Assembly: GCA_024234365.1 (NCBI GenBank)
Contig: JACKOK010000002.1
Span: 558,001 to 622,000, forward strand
DNA length: 64,000 bases
Direction of reading: 5' to 3'
From: Pseudomonadales bacterium
GTDB lineage: Bacteria > Pseudomonadota > Gammaproteobacteria > Pseudomonadales > Pseudohongiellaceae
The notes under the pieces are model-generated. The model was not told the DNA's origin, ran no database searches, and worked only from the letters and a program-made list of their open reading frames with translations. Position 1 is the first letter of the stretch. Each line of letters starts with the position of its first letter. A program made the translations under genes and the position numbers. This document shows positions 43,611-51,554 of the stretch, in pieces.

Positions 43611-43727
43611 GAGTCGTGTTGGCTTGTATTTTGGTGGAGCGTCTCGCGCCATGGACGGCGCGAGCCGAGCCTGCACATGGACGTGCGCATTTTGGCGTCT
43701 CCAACAAAATACAAGCCAGCACGACTC
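43611..43727 (-). repeat. Twin-hairpin repeat element, copy E (subtype 2, core on minus strand)
   Basis: The outer stem pairs 43611-43639 with 43699-43727 (one mismatch and one G-T in 29 positions) around the 59-nt core 43640-43698. On the plus strand hairpin 2 (43643-43664) has CTCGCGCC/GGCGCGAG and hairpin 1 (43673-43686) has GCAC/GTGC; both loops are ATGGAC. The arm sequence is AT-rich (TTGTATTTTG), unlike the GC-rich arms of other copies, yet pairs as well. The inner arm end GGAG/CTCC is shared with copy A. Confidence 0.9.
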
Positions 43728-43854
43728 GTGAAACAGGGTGATTCAGAATGAGTTGGGGGCGTTTGTCTGTGAGCAGACAATTCTTGCGTACCAAGATAGC
43801 TCCCGTTAGGCTTGGACGCTCTCCGGCGAGCCGGGCCAACAAGAACAACGGGCC

Positions 43855-45069
43855 ATGACGCATAAGTACACCATCGGTTTTGTCTTTGTGACACTGCTGA
43901 TCGATTCGATTGGTTTTGGCATCATCCTTCCCGTCATGCCCCAGCTCATCATGAGCGTGACCGGCGAGAGCCTCTCCGAGGCCGCCCGTTTCGGTGGCTG
44001 GCTGATGATGGTGTACGCCCTCATGCAGTTTTTCTTCTCTCCCGTGATGGGCAATATCTCCGATCGTTTCGGGCGGCGGCCCGTGCTGTTGCTGACCCTG
44101 TTACTCCTGGGCATTGATTACCTGATCATGGCCTGGGCACCCACGCTGGCCTGGCTGTTCCTCGGACGTCTGATCGCGGGCATTGCGGCCTCCACCTACA
44201 GCACCTGTTATGCCGTGATCGCCGACACGACACCGGCAGAGAAGCGTACCCAGACTTTCGGGCTGGTAGGAGCGGCCTTTGGTACGGGTTTCATTCTTGG
44301 GCCGCTGATTGGTGGTCTGCTGGGCGAGTATGGTGCCCGTCTGCCTTTCGTGGCGGCGGCGGTGCTGGCGTTCAGCAATCTGTGTTTCGGCTTCTTTGTC
44401 ATGCCCGAAACCCTGCCGCAGAGTGAACGCCGGGCCTTCAACTGGCGCCGTGCCAACCCTACCGGCACCCTGATGGCACTGCGCCGGTATCCGCTGGTGA
44501 TTGGCCTGATCTGCGTCTATTTCCTGTTCATGATGGGTCATCATGCCTTGCCCAGCACCTGGACGTATTTCACGCTGGAGAAATTCGCCTGGAGTGAGCG
44601 GCAGGTGGGCTATTCGTTTGCCTTCGTCGGGGTGCTGATGATTTTTACCCAGGCCTTTCTGCTGCGCCGTGTGGTTCCGCATATCGGGCAATACAAGGCG
44701 GCGCTCATCGGTTTCAGTTTCTGTCTGCTGTCCTTCATTGGCTATGCCCTGGCCAGCAGTGGCTGGATGCTCTATCTGTTCATGATTCCCGGCGCCCTGC
44801 AGGGCTTCGTCATGCCTTCGGTGAACGGCATCATGTCGGGGCAGATTCCGGCCAACGCCCAGGGGGAATTGCAGGGCGGGGTCGCCAGCATGTCCAGCCT
44901 GACCTCCATTCTCAGTCCGCCGCTGATGACGGGAGCCTTCTACCTGTTCAGCAGGGAGGGCGCGCCCGCCTACTTCCCTGGCGCCCCTTTTGCGCTGGCT
45001 GCGCTGCTGACGGCGCTGGCGCTTGTGCTGTTTCTGCGCTCGGCAGAGTCGAAGCCGGTTCAGGCCTAA
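43855..45069 (+). CDS. Major facilitator exporter, TetA-like (TCR) family
   Basis: The 404-residue 12-helix transporter is closest in pattern to tetracycline-exporter TetA relatives: LLIDSIGFGIILPVMPQL in helix 1, GNISDRFGRRPVLL as motif A, and GAAFGTGFILGPLIGGLLG as antiporter motif C in helix 5. Such chromosomal proteins often export other compounds, so resistance to tetracycline is not implied. No divergent tetR gene is present. GGGCC is the only ribosome-binding-like sequence before the ATG. Confidence 0.87.
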   Translation: MTHKYTIGFVFVTLLIDSIGFGIILPVMPQLIMSVTGESLSEAARFGGWLMMVYALMQFFFSPVMGNISDRFGRRPVLLLTLLLLGIDYLIMAWAPTLAWLFLGRLIAGIAASTYSTCYAVIADTTPAEKRTQTFGLVGAAFGTGFILGPLIGGLLGEYGARLPFVAAAVLAFSNLCFGFFVMPETLPQSERRAFNWRRANPTGTLMALRRYPLVIGLICVYFLFMMGHHALPSTWTYFTLEKFAWSERQVGYSFAFVGVLMIFTQAFLLRRVVPHIGQYKAALIGFSFCLLSFIGYALASSGWMLYLFMIPGALQGFVMPSVNGIMSGQIPANAQGELQGGVASMSSLTSILSPPLMTGAFYLFSREGAPAYFPGAPFALAALLTALALVLFLRSAESKPVQA

Positions 45070-45157
45070 AGGAGCGGGCAAGACAAAGTAGCGTGTTTTG
45101 GCTACACTCCCTGCGAGCCCGAGTGAGTGCTTTTCACAACAATAACGAGGTTTTTTT

Positions 45158-46081
45158 ATGTTGCGTTCTCTTTACACCCGCATTGTGACTGCCTGTTTTC
45201 TCTGCGCCGCGGCGAGCCTTGCCAGCGCCTCTGACATCAAACTGGTTCGTTTCGGCCCGGCCGGTCAGGAAAAGCCCGGCATCGTCGATGCCCAGGGGCG
45301 CATCCACGATCTGTCCGGCCATATCGATGACATCACCCCGCAAACACTGTCCGATGAGGGCATGGCGGCAATCGCGGCCATCCCCATGAGCCAGTTGCCG
45401 GTGGTGCAGGGCAACCCGCGTCTGGGCGTACCGCTGACCGGCATCGGTAAAATCATGGCCATTGGTTTCAACTATGTGAATCACGCCGCCGAGATGGCGG
45501 TGGAGCTGCCCGAAGAGCCGCTGCTGTTCATGAAGGCGACTTCCTCCCTGACCGGCCCCTTCGATGACGTGATTCAGCCCCGCAATGGCAACAAGCTGGA
45601 TTACGAGGCGGAGCTGGTGGTGGTGATCGGCAAGCGCGCCCAGTATATCTCCGAGGATGAGGTGTTTGATTACATCGCCGGCTACACGGTGGGGCACGAT
45701 GTATCCGAGCGTGCTTTCCAACGTGAGCGCGGCGGCCAGTTCACCAAGGGCAAGAGTGCCGATACCTTCGCACCGGTAGGGCCCTATCTGCTGGGACGTG
45801 ATCTGATAAAAGACCCGCAGGCCCTGGGTATCTGGTCCGAAGTGAATGGCCAGATGCGTCAGCAGGGCAACACGGCAGACATGGTGTTTGGGGTGGCGCA
45901 GATCGTCAGCCACCTGAGCCAGTTCATGACCCTCTACCCGGGTGACATCATTTTCACCGGTACTCCGGCCGGTGTTGGCGATGGCATGACGCCCCCCGTG
46001 TATCTGAAACCTGGCGATGTGGTGAGAATCGGCATCGATGGTATGGATTTCCAGCGTCAGACCATCGTGGCGCCCCGTTAA
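45158..46081 (+). CDS. Fumarylacetoacetate hydrolase-fold protein with a signal peptide
   Basis: The 307-residue protein has the FAH C-terminal fold typical of 2-oxohept-3-ene-1,7-dioate hydratase/isomerase and acylpyruvases: GFNYVNHAAEM near residue 107, the metal-binding DYEAELVVVIG near 148, GYTVGHDVSER and TGTPAGVGDGM. Unusually, an N-terminal hydrophobic stretch (residues 8-25, ending ASA) looks like a cleavable signal peptide, so the enzyme should act in the periplasm, whereas family members are normally cytosolic. It stands alone with its own start after a 90-bp gap. The substrate is unknown. Confidence 0.85.
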   Translation: MLRSLYTRIVTACFLCAAASLASASDIKLVRFGPAGQEKPGIVDAQGRIHDLSGHIDDITPQTLSDEGMAAIAAIPMSQLPVVQGNPRLGVPLTGIGKIMAIGFNYVNHAAEMAVELPEEPLLFMKATSSLTGPFDDVIQPRNGNKLDYEAELVVVIGKRAQYISEDEVFDYIAGYTVGHDVSERAFQRERGGQFTKGKSADTFAPVGPYLLGRDLIKDPQALGIWSEVNGQMRQQGNTADMVFGVAQIVSHLSQFMTLYPGDIIFTGTPAGVGDGMTPPVYLKPGDVVRIGIDGMDFQRQTIVAPR

Positions 46082-46095
46082 ATACGCGTCCCCAC

Positions 46096-46129
46096 GGGTT
46101 CTGTGGCATTACAAAATGTCACAGAACCC
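46096..46129. promoter_or_regulatory. Long stem-loop between FAH-fold gene and TonB-type receptor
   Basis: GGGTTCTGTG pairs with CACAGAACCC, and the inner GCATT/AATGT continues the stem to about 15 pairs with an ACAA loop. No T-run follows on either strand, so it is a poor terminator. It may be an operator or an RNA 3'-end hairpin. Confidence 0.5.
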
Positions 46130-46142
46130 TATGCGCTGGCAT

Positions 46143-46170
46143 TTGAAAACATTGCAAATCCGTGCATACT
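46143..46170 (+). promoter_or_regulatory. Sigma-70-like promoter of the TonB-type receptor gene
   Basis: TTGAAA and CATACT are separated by 16 bases, about 80 bp upstream of the ATG. The -10 element is imperfect. Confidence 0.4.
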
Positions 46171-46251
46171 CCCACCCCGTTTTATTCTTGAATTGAGGCG
46201 CCACCCGATTATAAAGGCGTCCATTGAACCTGCATTTCTGGAGCCTGGCTT

Positions 46252-48414
46252 ATGAGTTTTCGTCTTCTCGGCGGGATCGCGCGTGCGTTTCCGCCCCGTA
46301 CAGCATCTGCGACTTTGGCTGCGACAGCCCTGATTCTGGCAGCGACTGCGTCCGCACAGGATCAGACCGGCACGGATATTCAGTCTACCGTGACCTACCC
46401 TGCCGAATTTTTCGCGCAATATGAACCCTACTCCGTCAACGACATGCTCAACCGCATCCCCGGGATTTCCCTGGCCATGGGCGGGGGTGGGGGTGGCAAC
46501 CGCCGTGGTCTTGGTGCCGGTGGTGATCAGATTCTGATCAATGGCCGCCGTATCGCGGGTAAGGAGAACGAAGGCAACAGCCAGCTCAGCCGCATTCCGG
46601 CCAACCAGGTGCAGTACATCGAAATCATCCGGGGGACTTCCGGGGATCTGGATGTGCGCGGCGGCGGCCAGGTCATCAATATTGTGCTACTGGAGGCCGA
46701 ATCCCGCTCCAGCGTGGCCGTGGAAGTGAATACCGACCGTTATCACGATGGTACGCTGGATCCGGGTGCTTCCGTGTCCCTGACCGGGCAGCGGGGTGCT
46801 TTCAATTATCTGGTCAGCCTGCAGTCCGAGCCGCGTTATGAATTCCGTGATGGTTTCGAAACCAGTATTTTCGCGAATGGTGCGCCGAACGATACCGTGG
46901 TGCGCCTGGAATACCGCGACCAGACCACGAATACCTTCTCCAGCAATTTCGGCTATGACATCGGCCAGGCCGATCGTGTGAATTTCAATTTCCAGATCGC
47001 CAATGCCGACCCGCCCAGCAAGGCGGACCGCCGGATTACGGATCTGACCAGCCTGACGCCGGATGTCACGATCGAGCACGACAATATTCCCGGGCATAAC
47101 GATTCCTGGGAAGTGGGCGGCGATTACGAGCATACCTTCGTCAACGGCAGCCGTTTCAAGACCCTGTTTATCGTCAACGAGCAGGATCAGGACAGTGCCC
47201 GCGATGCCTACCGCCAGAACACGGCGGGTGGTTGGGACAAGTTCCTCTACCTGGCCAACCAGAGTGTGAACAAGGAGCGTATCGTTCGTTCCAGCTACTC
47301 CTTTGGCCTGAATGACACGCAGGATCTGGAGATTGGCGTGGAGCGCGCGCAGACCATTCTGGACTCCCAGCTTCAGCTCGGCCTGCCCAGCAGCACCAAA
47401 CCGGCCCTGCCGCGTTTCGGGGGGCTGGCCAAGGTCAGTGATACCGATGCGCTGGTGGAGGAAATCCGCTACGAGAACTTCATCGTGCACAACTGGCAGA
47501 TCAACAGCCGCATGAGCCTGGAAAGCACGCTGTTGTATGAGACTTCCACCATCGAGCAGACAGGGGATGTGCACAACAAGCGTGATTTCGACTTTGTGCG
47601 CCCGAAGGTGGACTACCGTTTCGATATCACTCCGTCCCTGCAATTCCGTGCCACCATCGAGAAGGACGTGGCCCAGTTGAGCTTCGGGGATTTCACCTCC
47701 TCCGTTGCCGGTGGCGATGACGATCAAACTGCGCTGGCAGGTAACTCGGAACTGGTGCAGGAACAGTCCCTGCGCTACGAGGGCAACCTGGAATACCGCC
47801 TGCCCAATGACGGCGGCGTGCTGAGCACCAAGCTCTTCTATCACGACCTGAGCGATGTGATCGACAAGGTGGATGTGTCCACCGCGACCACCATCCAATC
47901 GGCCAACGGCAATATCGGTGATGGTGAGCGTTATGGCATCAACCTGGATGCGAGCCTGCGACTTGGCTTCCTGGGCGCTCCCGGCATCCTGGTGACCTCC
48001 GGTCTGCAATTGGAAGACTCCAGCGTCACCGACCCCTTCCTCGGCATTGACCGTCGTCTGCGTCAGGGGGGGCGTGGCAGCTTCCGCTTGGGCTATCGTC
48101 ATGACCTGCCGGTACACAGCCTGAACTACGGCTTCAATTTCAACCACAGCTTCAAGGGCAACCGCAAGGCTTTCGACGTGGACAAGATCGAGGATTACAA
48201 CAGCGGCGACTTCATGACCACTTTCGTCGAAATGGTCGGTCCCATGGGCCTGACCTATCGCTTTGAGACCATGAATCTGCTGACTGGCGAGCGTTGCCGT
48301 GAACGCTCCCGTTATCTCGGGGGCACCATTGCGACCGGGTATCTGAACGAAATCGAAGATTCGTGCAGTGATACCGGCATCAAGTACGCCATCAAGATTC
48401 GCGGCACCTTCTAA
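46252..48414 (+). CDS. TonB-dependent receptor-like outer-membrane protein
   Basis: The 720-residue protein has a long signal region (residues 1-35), a plug domain (YSVNDMLNRIPGISLAMG, DQILINGRRIAGK, QVQYIEIIRGTSGDLDVRGGGQ, about 45-140) and a beta-barrel ending in RGTF with terminal Phe. I cannot identify a clear TonB box, and the plug lacks the usual long N-terminal extension. The ligand is unknown; neighbours do not indicate iron or vitamin uptake. A glycine-rich run after the PGISL motif is notable. A terminator at 48474-48509 ends the unit. Confidence 0.85.
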   Translation: MSFRLLGGIARAFPPRTASATLAATALILAATASAQDQTGTDIQSTVTYPAEFFAQYEPYSVNDMLNRIPGISLAMGGGGGGNRRGLGAGGDQILINGRRIAGKENEGNSQLSRIPANQVQYIEIIRGTSGDLDVRGGGQVINIVLLEAESRSSVAVEVNTDRYHDGTLDPGASVSLTGQRGAFNYLVSLQSEPRYEFRDGFETSIFANGAPNDTVVRLEYRDQTTNTFSSNFGYDIGQADRVNFNFQIANADPPSKADRRITDLTSLTPDVTIEHDNIPGHNDSWEVGGDYEHTFVNGSRFKTLFIVNEQDQDSARDAYRQNTAGGWDKFLYLANQSVNKERIVRSSYSFGLNDTQDLEIGVERAQTILDSQLQLGLPSSTKPALPRFGGLAKVSDTDALVEEIRYENFIVHNWQINSRMSLESTLLYETSTIEQTGDVHNKRDFDFVRPKVDYRFDITPSLQFRATIEKDVAQLSFGDFTSSVAGGDDDQTALAGNSELVQEQSLRYEGNLEYRLPNDGGVLSTKLFYHDLSDVIDKVDVSTATTIQSANGNIGDGERYGINLDASLRLGFLGAPGILVTSGLQLEDSSVTDPFLGIDRRLRQGGRGSFRLGYRHDLPVHSLNYGFNFNHSFKGNRKAFDVDKIEDYNSGDFMTTFVEMVGPMGLTYRFETMNLLTGERCRERSRYLGGTIATGYLNEIEDSCSDTGIKYAIKIRGTF

Positions 48415-48473
48415 AAAGGAGAGGGGCGGAGCTTGCGCTCTTACCCTCATCGCCGCAATCTGCCACAATTCAG

Positions 48474-48509
48474 TGCCCATCGGGATGTCCCGGTGGGCAT
48501 TTCTTTTTT
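48474..48509 (+). terminator. Rho-independent terminator after the TonB-type receptor
   Basis: TGCCCATCGGGA pairs with TCCCGGTGGGCA (one G-T pair) around TG and is followed by a T-rich tail. It ends 12 bases before the cvfB-like start, inside that gene's leader. Confidence 0.9.
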
Positions 48510-48520
48510 CAGGACAGAAC

Positions 48521-49408
48521 ATGGCCGAACTGGGCAAAACCCAAACCCTGCGCGTTTCGCGCGAATCCCCCATCGGGGTCTTTCTGGATGCCGGACGGCT
48601 GGGCGAGGTGCTGCTGCCACGTCGTGAGGTGCCGGAAGGCTGCGAGGTGGGCAGCGAGCTGGAGGTGTTTCTTTACACCGACTCCGAGGACCGCACCATC
48701 GCCACCACGCGGCGTCCGCGTGCCCAGGCGGGGCAGTGTGCCTCTCTGCGGGTGGTGCAGGTGAACCATGCCGGGGCCTTTCTCGACTGGGGGCTGCCCA
48801 AGGACCTGCTGGTGCCCTTCGGTGAGCAGCGCGTGCCCATGCGCGAGGGCAACAGCTATGTTGTTTTCGTCTATGTGGACAAGCCCAGCGGACGCCTGGT
48901 GGCCACCTCCAAACTGGAACGCTGGTTGAGTGAGGATGGCAGCAGTTTCAGCGCCAGCCAGCCCGTGGACCTGTTCATCAGTGCCCGCACCGACATGGGC
49001 TACAAGGCCGTGGTGAACCAGACCCATCTGGGGCTGATCTACAAGACAGAGGTGCTGCAGCCGCTGAAGATCGGCCAGAAATTAAAGGGCTTCGTGCGTC
49101 GTGTGCGGGAAGACGGGCGCCTCGATCTGGGCTTGCAGCTGCAGGGGCAGCAGGTGCGTGACGACCTTGCTGGCAAGATTCTGGATCATCTGGAGCAAAA
49201 CGGTGGGCGCTCCAGTCTGTGTGATCGCAGCAGCCCGGAAGAGATTTATGCCGCCTACAAGGTCAGCAAGGGCAATTACAAGAAGGCGCTTGGTGGCTTG
49301 ATGAAACAGGGCAAGATCGAGATACACCCCGACCATATCACCCTGGCTGCGCCGTCCGTCTGGCGCGCAGCCCGCAAGCCTGTTCCCGGCAAAAAGGATT
49401 CCCGATGA
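48521..49408 (+). CDS. CvfB-like S1 RNA-binding protein
   Basis: The 295-residue cytoplasmic protein has tandem S1-type RNA-binding domains and a C-terminal winged helix, the CvfB/YitL arrangement. Segments are TLRVSRESPIGVFLDAG at the start, HAGAFLDWGLPKDLLVPFGEQ near residue 82, GYKAVVNQTHLGLIYKTEV near 157 and EIYAAYKVSKGNYKKALGGL near 245. In Staphylococcus CvfB affects virulence gene expression; the role here is unknown. AGGACAG precedes the ATG. It overlaps the UPF0149 gene by four bases. Confidence 0.88.
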   Translation: MAELGKTQTLRVSRESPIGVFLDAGRLGEVLLPRREVPEGCEVGSELEVFLYTDSEDRTIATTRRPRAQAGQCASLRVVQVNHAGAFLDWGLPKDLLVPFGEQRVPMREGNSYVVFVYVDKPSGRLVATSKLERWLSEDGSSFSASQPVDLFISARTDMGYKAVVNQTHLGLIYKTEVLQPLKIGQKLKGFVRRVREDGRLDLGLQLQGQQVRDDLAGKILDHLEQNGGRSSLCDRSSPEEIYAAYKVSKGNYKKALGGLMKQGKIEIHPDHITLAAPSVWRAARKPVPGKKDSR

Positions 49409-49965
49409 GTGAGAAAGCCACGCTTCCCCTGGATTTTGATGAATGCTGCAATCAGATGCTGGAGTTCGGTTACGAGGTGTCGCCCTCGGAGCTGCACGGC
49501 CTGCTGTCCGGTGTGGCCTGTACCGGGCTGAAGATCCGCCCGGACAGCATCATTACGCTGGTGCTCAAACATGTAAACGCCGATACCTGTTCCGAGCGCA
49601 ATCGCCACACCATCCTGACCATGCACGAACTGATCGAGCGGGAGATGTTCAGTGCCGATTCGCGCTACACGCTGTTTCTGCCGGATGATGAGACGGACCT
49701 GACCCAGCGCTTGCGCTCGCTGGCGGCCTGGTGCCAGGGCTATCTGGTCGGTTTTGGCACCGCCAGCGCGCAGTCGAAGATTGATCGCTTCAGCCCGGAG
49801 ACGGAAGAGGCCTTGAAGGATATCGTCAATATTGCGAACCTTTCCGACGAGTCCGCCGAAGACGATAGCGATGAGGCGGCCTATGCCGAACTGGTGGAAT
49901 ACCTGAAGGTGGCGGTGCTGCTCATGAGCAGCGAGATACTGGCCGCCGTGCGCAAGGACGGCTGA
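49405..49965 (+). CDS. UPF0149 (YgfB/YecA-like) protein
   Basis: The 186-residue acidic cytoplasmic protein has the YgfB pattern: SPSELHGLLSGVACTG near residue 27, LFLPDDETDLTQRLRSLAAWCQGYLVGFG near 90, and the C-terminal YAELVEYLKVAVLLMSSE. The family has an all-helical fold; in Pseudomonas aeruginosa a YgfB protein influences beta-lactamase regulation. It is coupled to the cvfB-like gene by ATGA overlap. Confidence 0.9.
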   Translation: MSEKATLPLDFDECCNQMLEFGYEVSPSELHGLLSGVACTGLKIRPDSIITLVLKHVNADTCSERNRHTILTMHELIEREMFSADSRYTLFLPDDETDLTQRLRSLAAWCQGYLVGFGTASAQSKIDRFSPETEEALKDIVNIANLSDESAEDDSDEAAYAELVEYLKVAVLLMSSEILAAVRKDG

Positions 49966-50006
49966 CGCAGGATTCGACAACAGCAGCACACGAGGAGACC
50001 CCGCGC

Positions 50007-51551
50007 ATGTCCCGATCGATCATGACACGTTCCTCCTACTGGCTACGCAGGCCTGGCCTGTTGTTGGCGCTGAGCCTTGCCTTGTCGGTGCAGGCACAAA
50101 CGCCTGTCGAAGTGACCGAAGCCAGCATCCGGGAACTGCAACTGGCGATGACGGCGAAACGCCTGAATGCGGTGCAACTGGTGGATGCCTATCTGGCCCG
50201 CATTGCCGCCTATGACGATGCGGGGCCTGCCCTGAATGCCCTGATTGCGCTCAATCCCAACGCCCGTGCTGAAGCCGCCGCGCTGGATGCGGAGCGTCTC
50301 GGTACCGGGCCGCGCAGCCCCCTGCACGGGATTCCCGTGATTCTCAAGGACAACTACAGCACCGCCGACATGCCCACTACCGGAGGGTCGCAGTCGCTGG
50401 CAGGTTTTGTGCCCAATGCCGATGCCACCTTGGTCAGGCGTCTGCGGGAGGCCGGTGCCATCATTCTGGGCAAGGCCAATCTGCACGAGTTTGCCTACGG
50501 CATTACCACGGTCAGCTCCCAGGGCGGGCAGACCCGCAACCCCTACGACCCGAGCCGCATTCCCGGGGGTTCCAGCGGCGGAACCGCCGCCGCCATCGCC
50601 GCGAGCTTTGCCGCCGTGGGCATGGGTTCGGATACCTGCGGTTCCATCCGCATTCCCGCCGCCTATAACGATCTGGTCGGGCTGCGCCCCAGCAAGGGCT
50701 TCAGCAGCATCTACGGCATCATGCCCCTGGCCGCTACCCAGGATGTGGCAGGCCCGCTGGCGCGCAGTTTCGAGGACCTGGCGACGGTACTGGATATTGT
50801 CTCTGGCTACGATGCGAACGATGTCGCGACCCTGCCCATGCAGGCGCGCCCGCGCACACAGTTCCGCGTTGGGCTGGGGCGGGAGTCGCTTGCCGGGCTG
50901 CGTATCGGGCGCCTGCTCAATTATGTCGAAAACGCGGATGCGCCGGTGCGTGATGCCCTGGAACAGGCATTTGCGCAACTGGCGTCACGGGGCGCGCTGA
51001 TCGTGGACGTGCGCATTCCTGGCATGAGCGAGCTGCTCAGTGCCTCGGGGGTGATCGGGCAGGAGTTCGAGGTGGACCTCGATGCCTACCTGGCACAGTT
51101 CGGCGCCAACACCACGCTGGAGGCGATTGTGGCGAGTGGCCAATACGATCCGGCGGTGGCCACGGTACTCACGCGCAGCGCAGCGGGGCAGCAGGACCCG
51201 GCGGTATACCGAGCGGCACTGGCGCAGCGGGGGCAATTGAAGGCGGCAATCGACAACGCCATGCGTGAGGCCGGTGTGGATGTGCTGGCCTATCCGCCCA
51301 TTGCGGCCTTGCCGGTACCCATCGGCGAGAACCAGCCGGGCAATAACTGCAGCCTGAGTGCGAATTCCGGGTTGCCGGCCCTCTCGCTGCCCGTCGGCTT
51401 TACGGCGGATGGTCTGCCGCTCGCCATGGAGCTGCTGGGCGAGGCGTTTTCCGATGAACAACTGCTGGCCCGGGGCTACGCCATCGAGCAGGTGTTTGCT
51501 GCCCGTCGTGCCCCCGCCACTACTCCACCCCTCGTCGATGCCGGGAGCTGA
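50007..51551 (+). CDS. Exported amidase-signature hydrolase
   Basis: The 514-residue protein carries the amidase-signature Ser-Ser-Lys triad: Lys in VILKDNYS near residue 113, the middle Ser in GGSSGG near 189 and the nucleophile in GSDTCGSIRIPA near 213. A signal peptide (residues about 10-31, ending VQA) sends it to the periplasm, unlike GatA or most catabolic amidases. The gene is three bases before the agmatinase-like gene, so cotranscription with polyamine genes suggests an amide substrate related to that pathway; this is inference. CGAGGAGA precedes the ATG. Confidence 0.88.
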   Translation: MSRSIMTRSSYWLRRPGLLLALSLALSVQAQTPVEVTEASIRELQLAMTAKRLNAVQLVDAYLARIAAYDDAGPALNALIALNPNARAEAAALDAERLGTGPRSPLHGIPVILKDNYSTADMPTTGGSQSLAGFVPNADATLVRRLREAGAIILGKANLHEFAYGITTVSSQGGQTRNPYDPSRIPGGSSGGTAAAIAASFAAVGMGSDTCGSIRIPAAYNDLVGLRPSKGFSSIYGIMPLAATQDVAGPLARSFEDLATVLDIVSGYDANDVATLPMQARPRTQFRVGLGRESLAGLRIGRLLNYVENADAPVRDALEQAFAQLASRGALIVDVRIPGMSELLSASGVIGQEFEVDLDAYLAQFGANTTLEAIVASGQYDPAVATVLTRSAAGQQDPAVYRAALAQRGQLKAAIDNAMREAGVDVLAYPPIAALPVPIGENQPGNNCSLSANSGLPALSLPVGFTADGLPLAMELLGEAFSDEQLLARGYAIEQVFAARRAPATTPPLVDAGS

Positions 51552-51554
51552 ATC

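Larger units (their letters stand above)
43335..43854. other. Intergenic region holding twin-hairpin copies D and E
   Basis: This 520-bp divergent gap between yaeQ and a TetA-like gene contains the convergent element pair and 73 bp between them. The open frames inside it are by-products of the hairpin sequence. Promoters for both genes are expected, but I could not assign them. Confidence 0.75.

Noticed and set aside
43421..43727. Integron attC sites or an insertion sequence
   Set aside because: The elements lack the attC end boxes (RYYYAAC and GTTRRRY), carry no gene cassettes, and no integrase or transposase is present. The conserved part is internal, not terminal.
43855..45069. Acquired tetracycline-resistance gene
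   Set aside because: There is no divergent tetR, no mobile context, and base composition looks like its neighbours. TetA-like chromosomal exporters are common.
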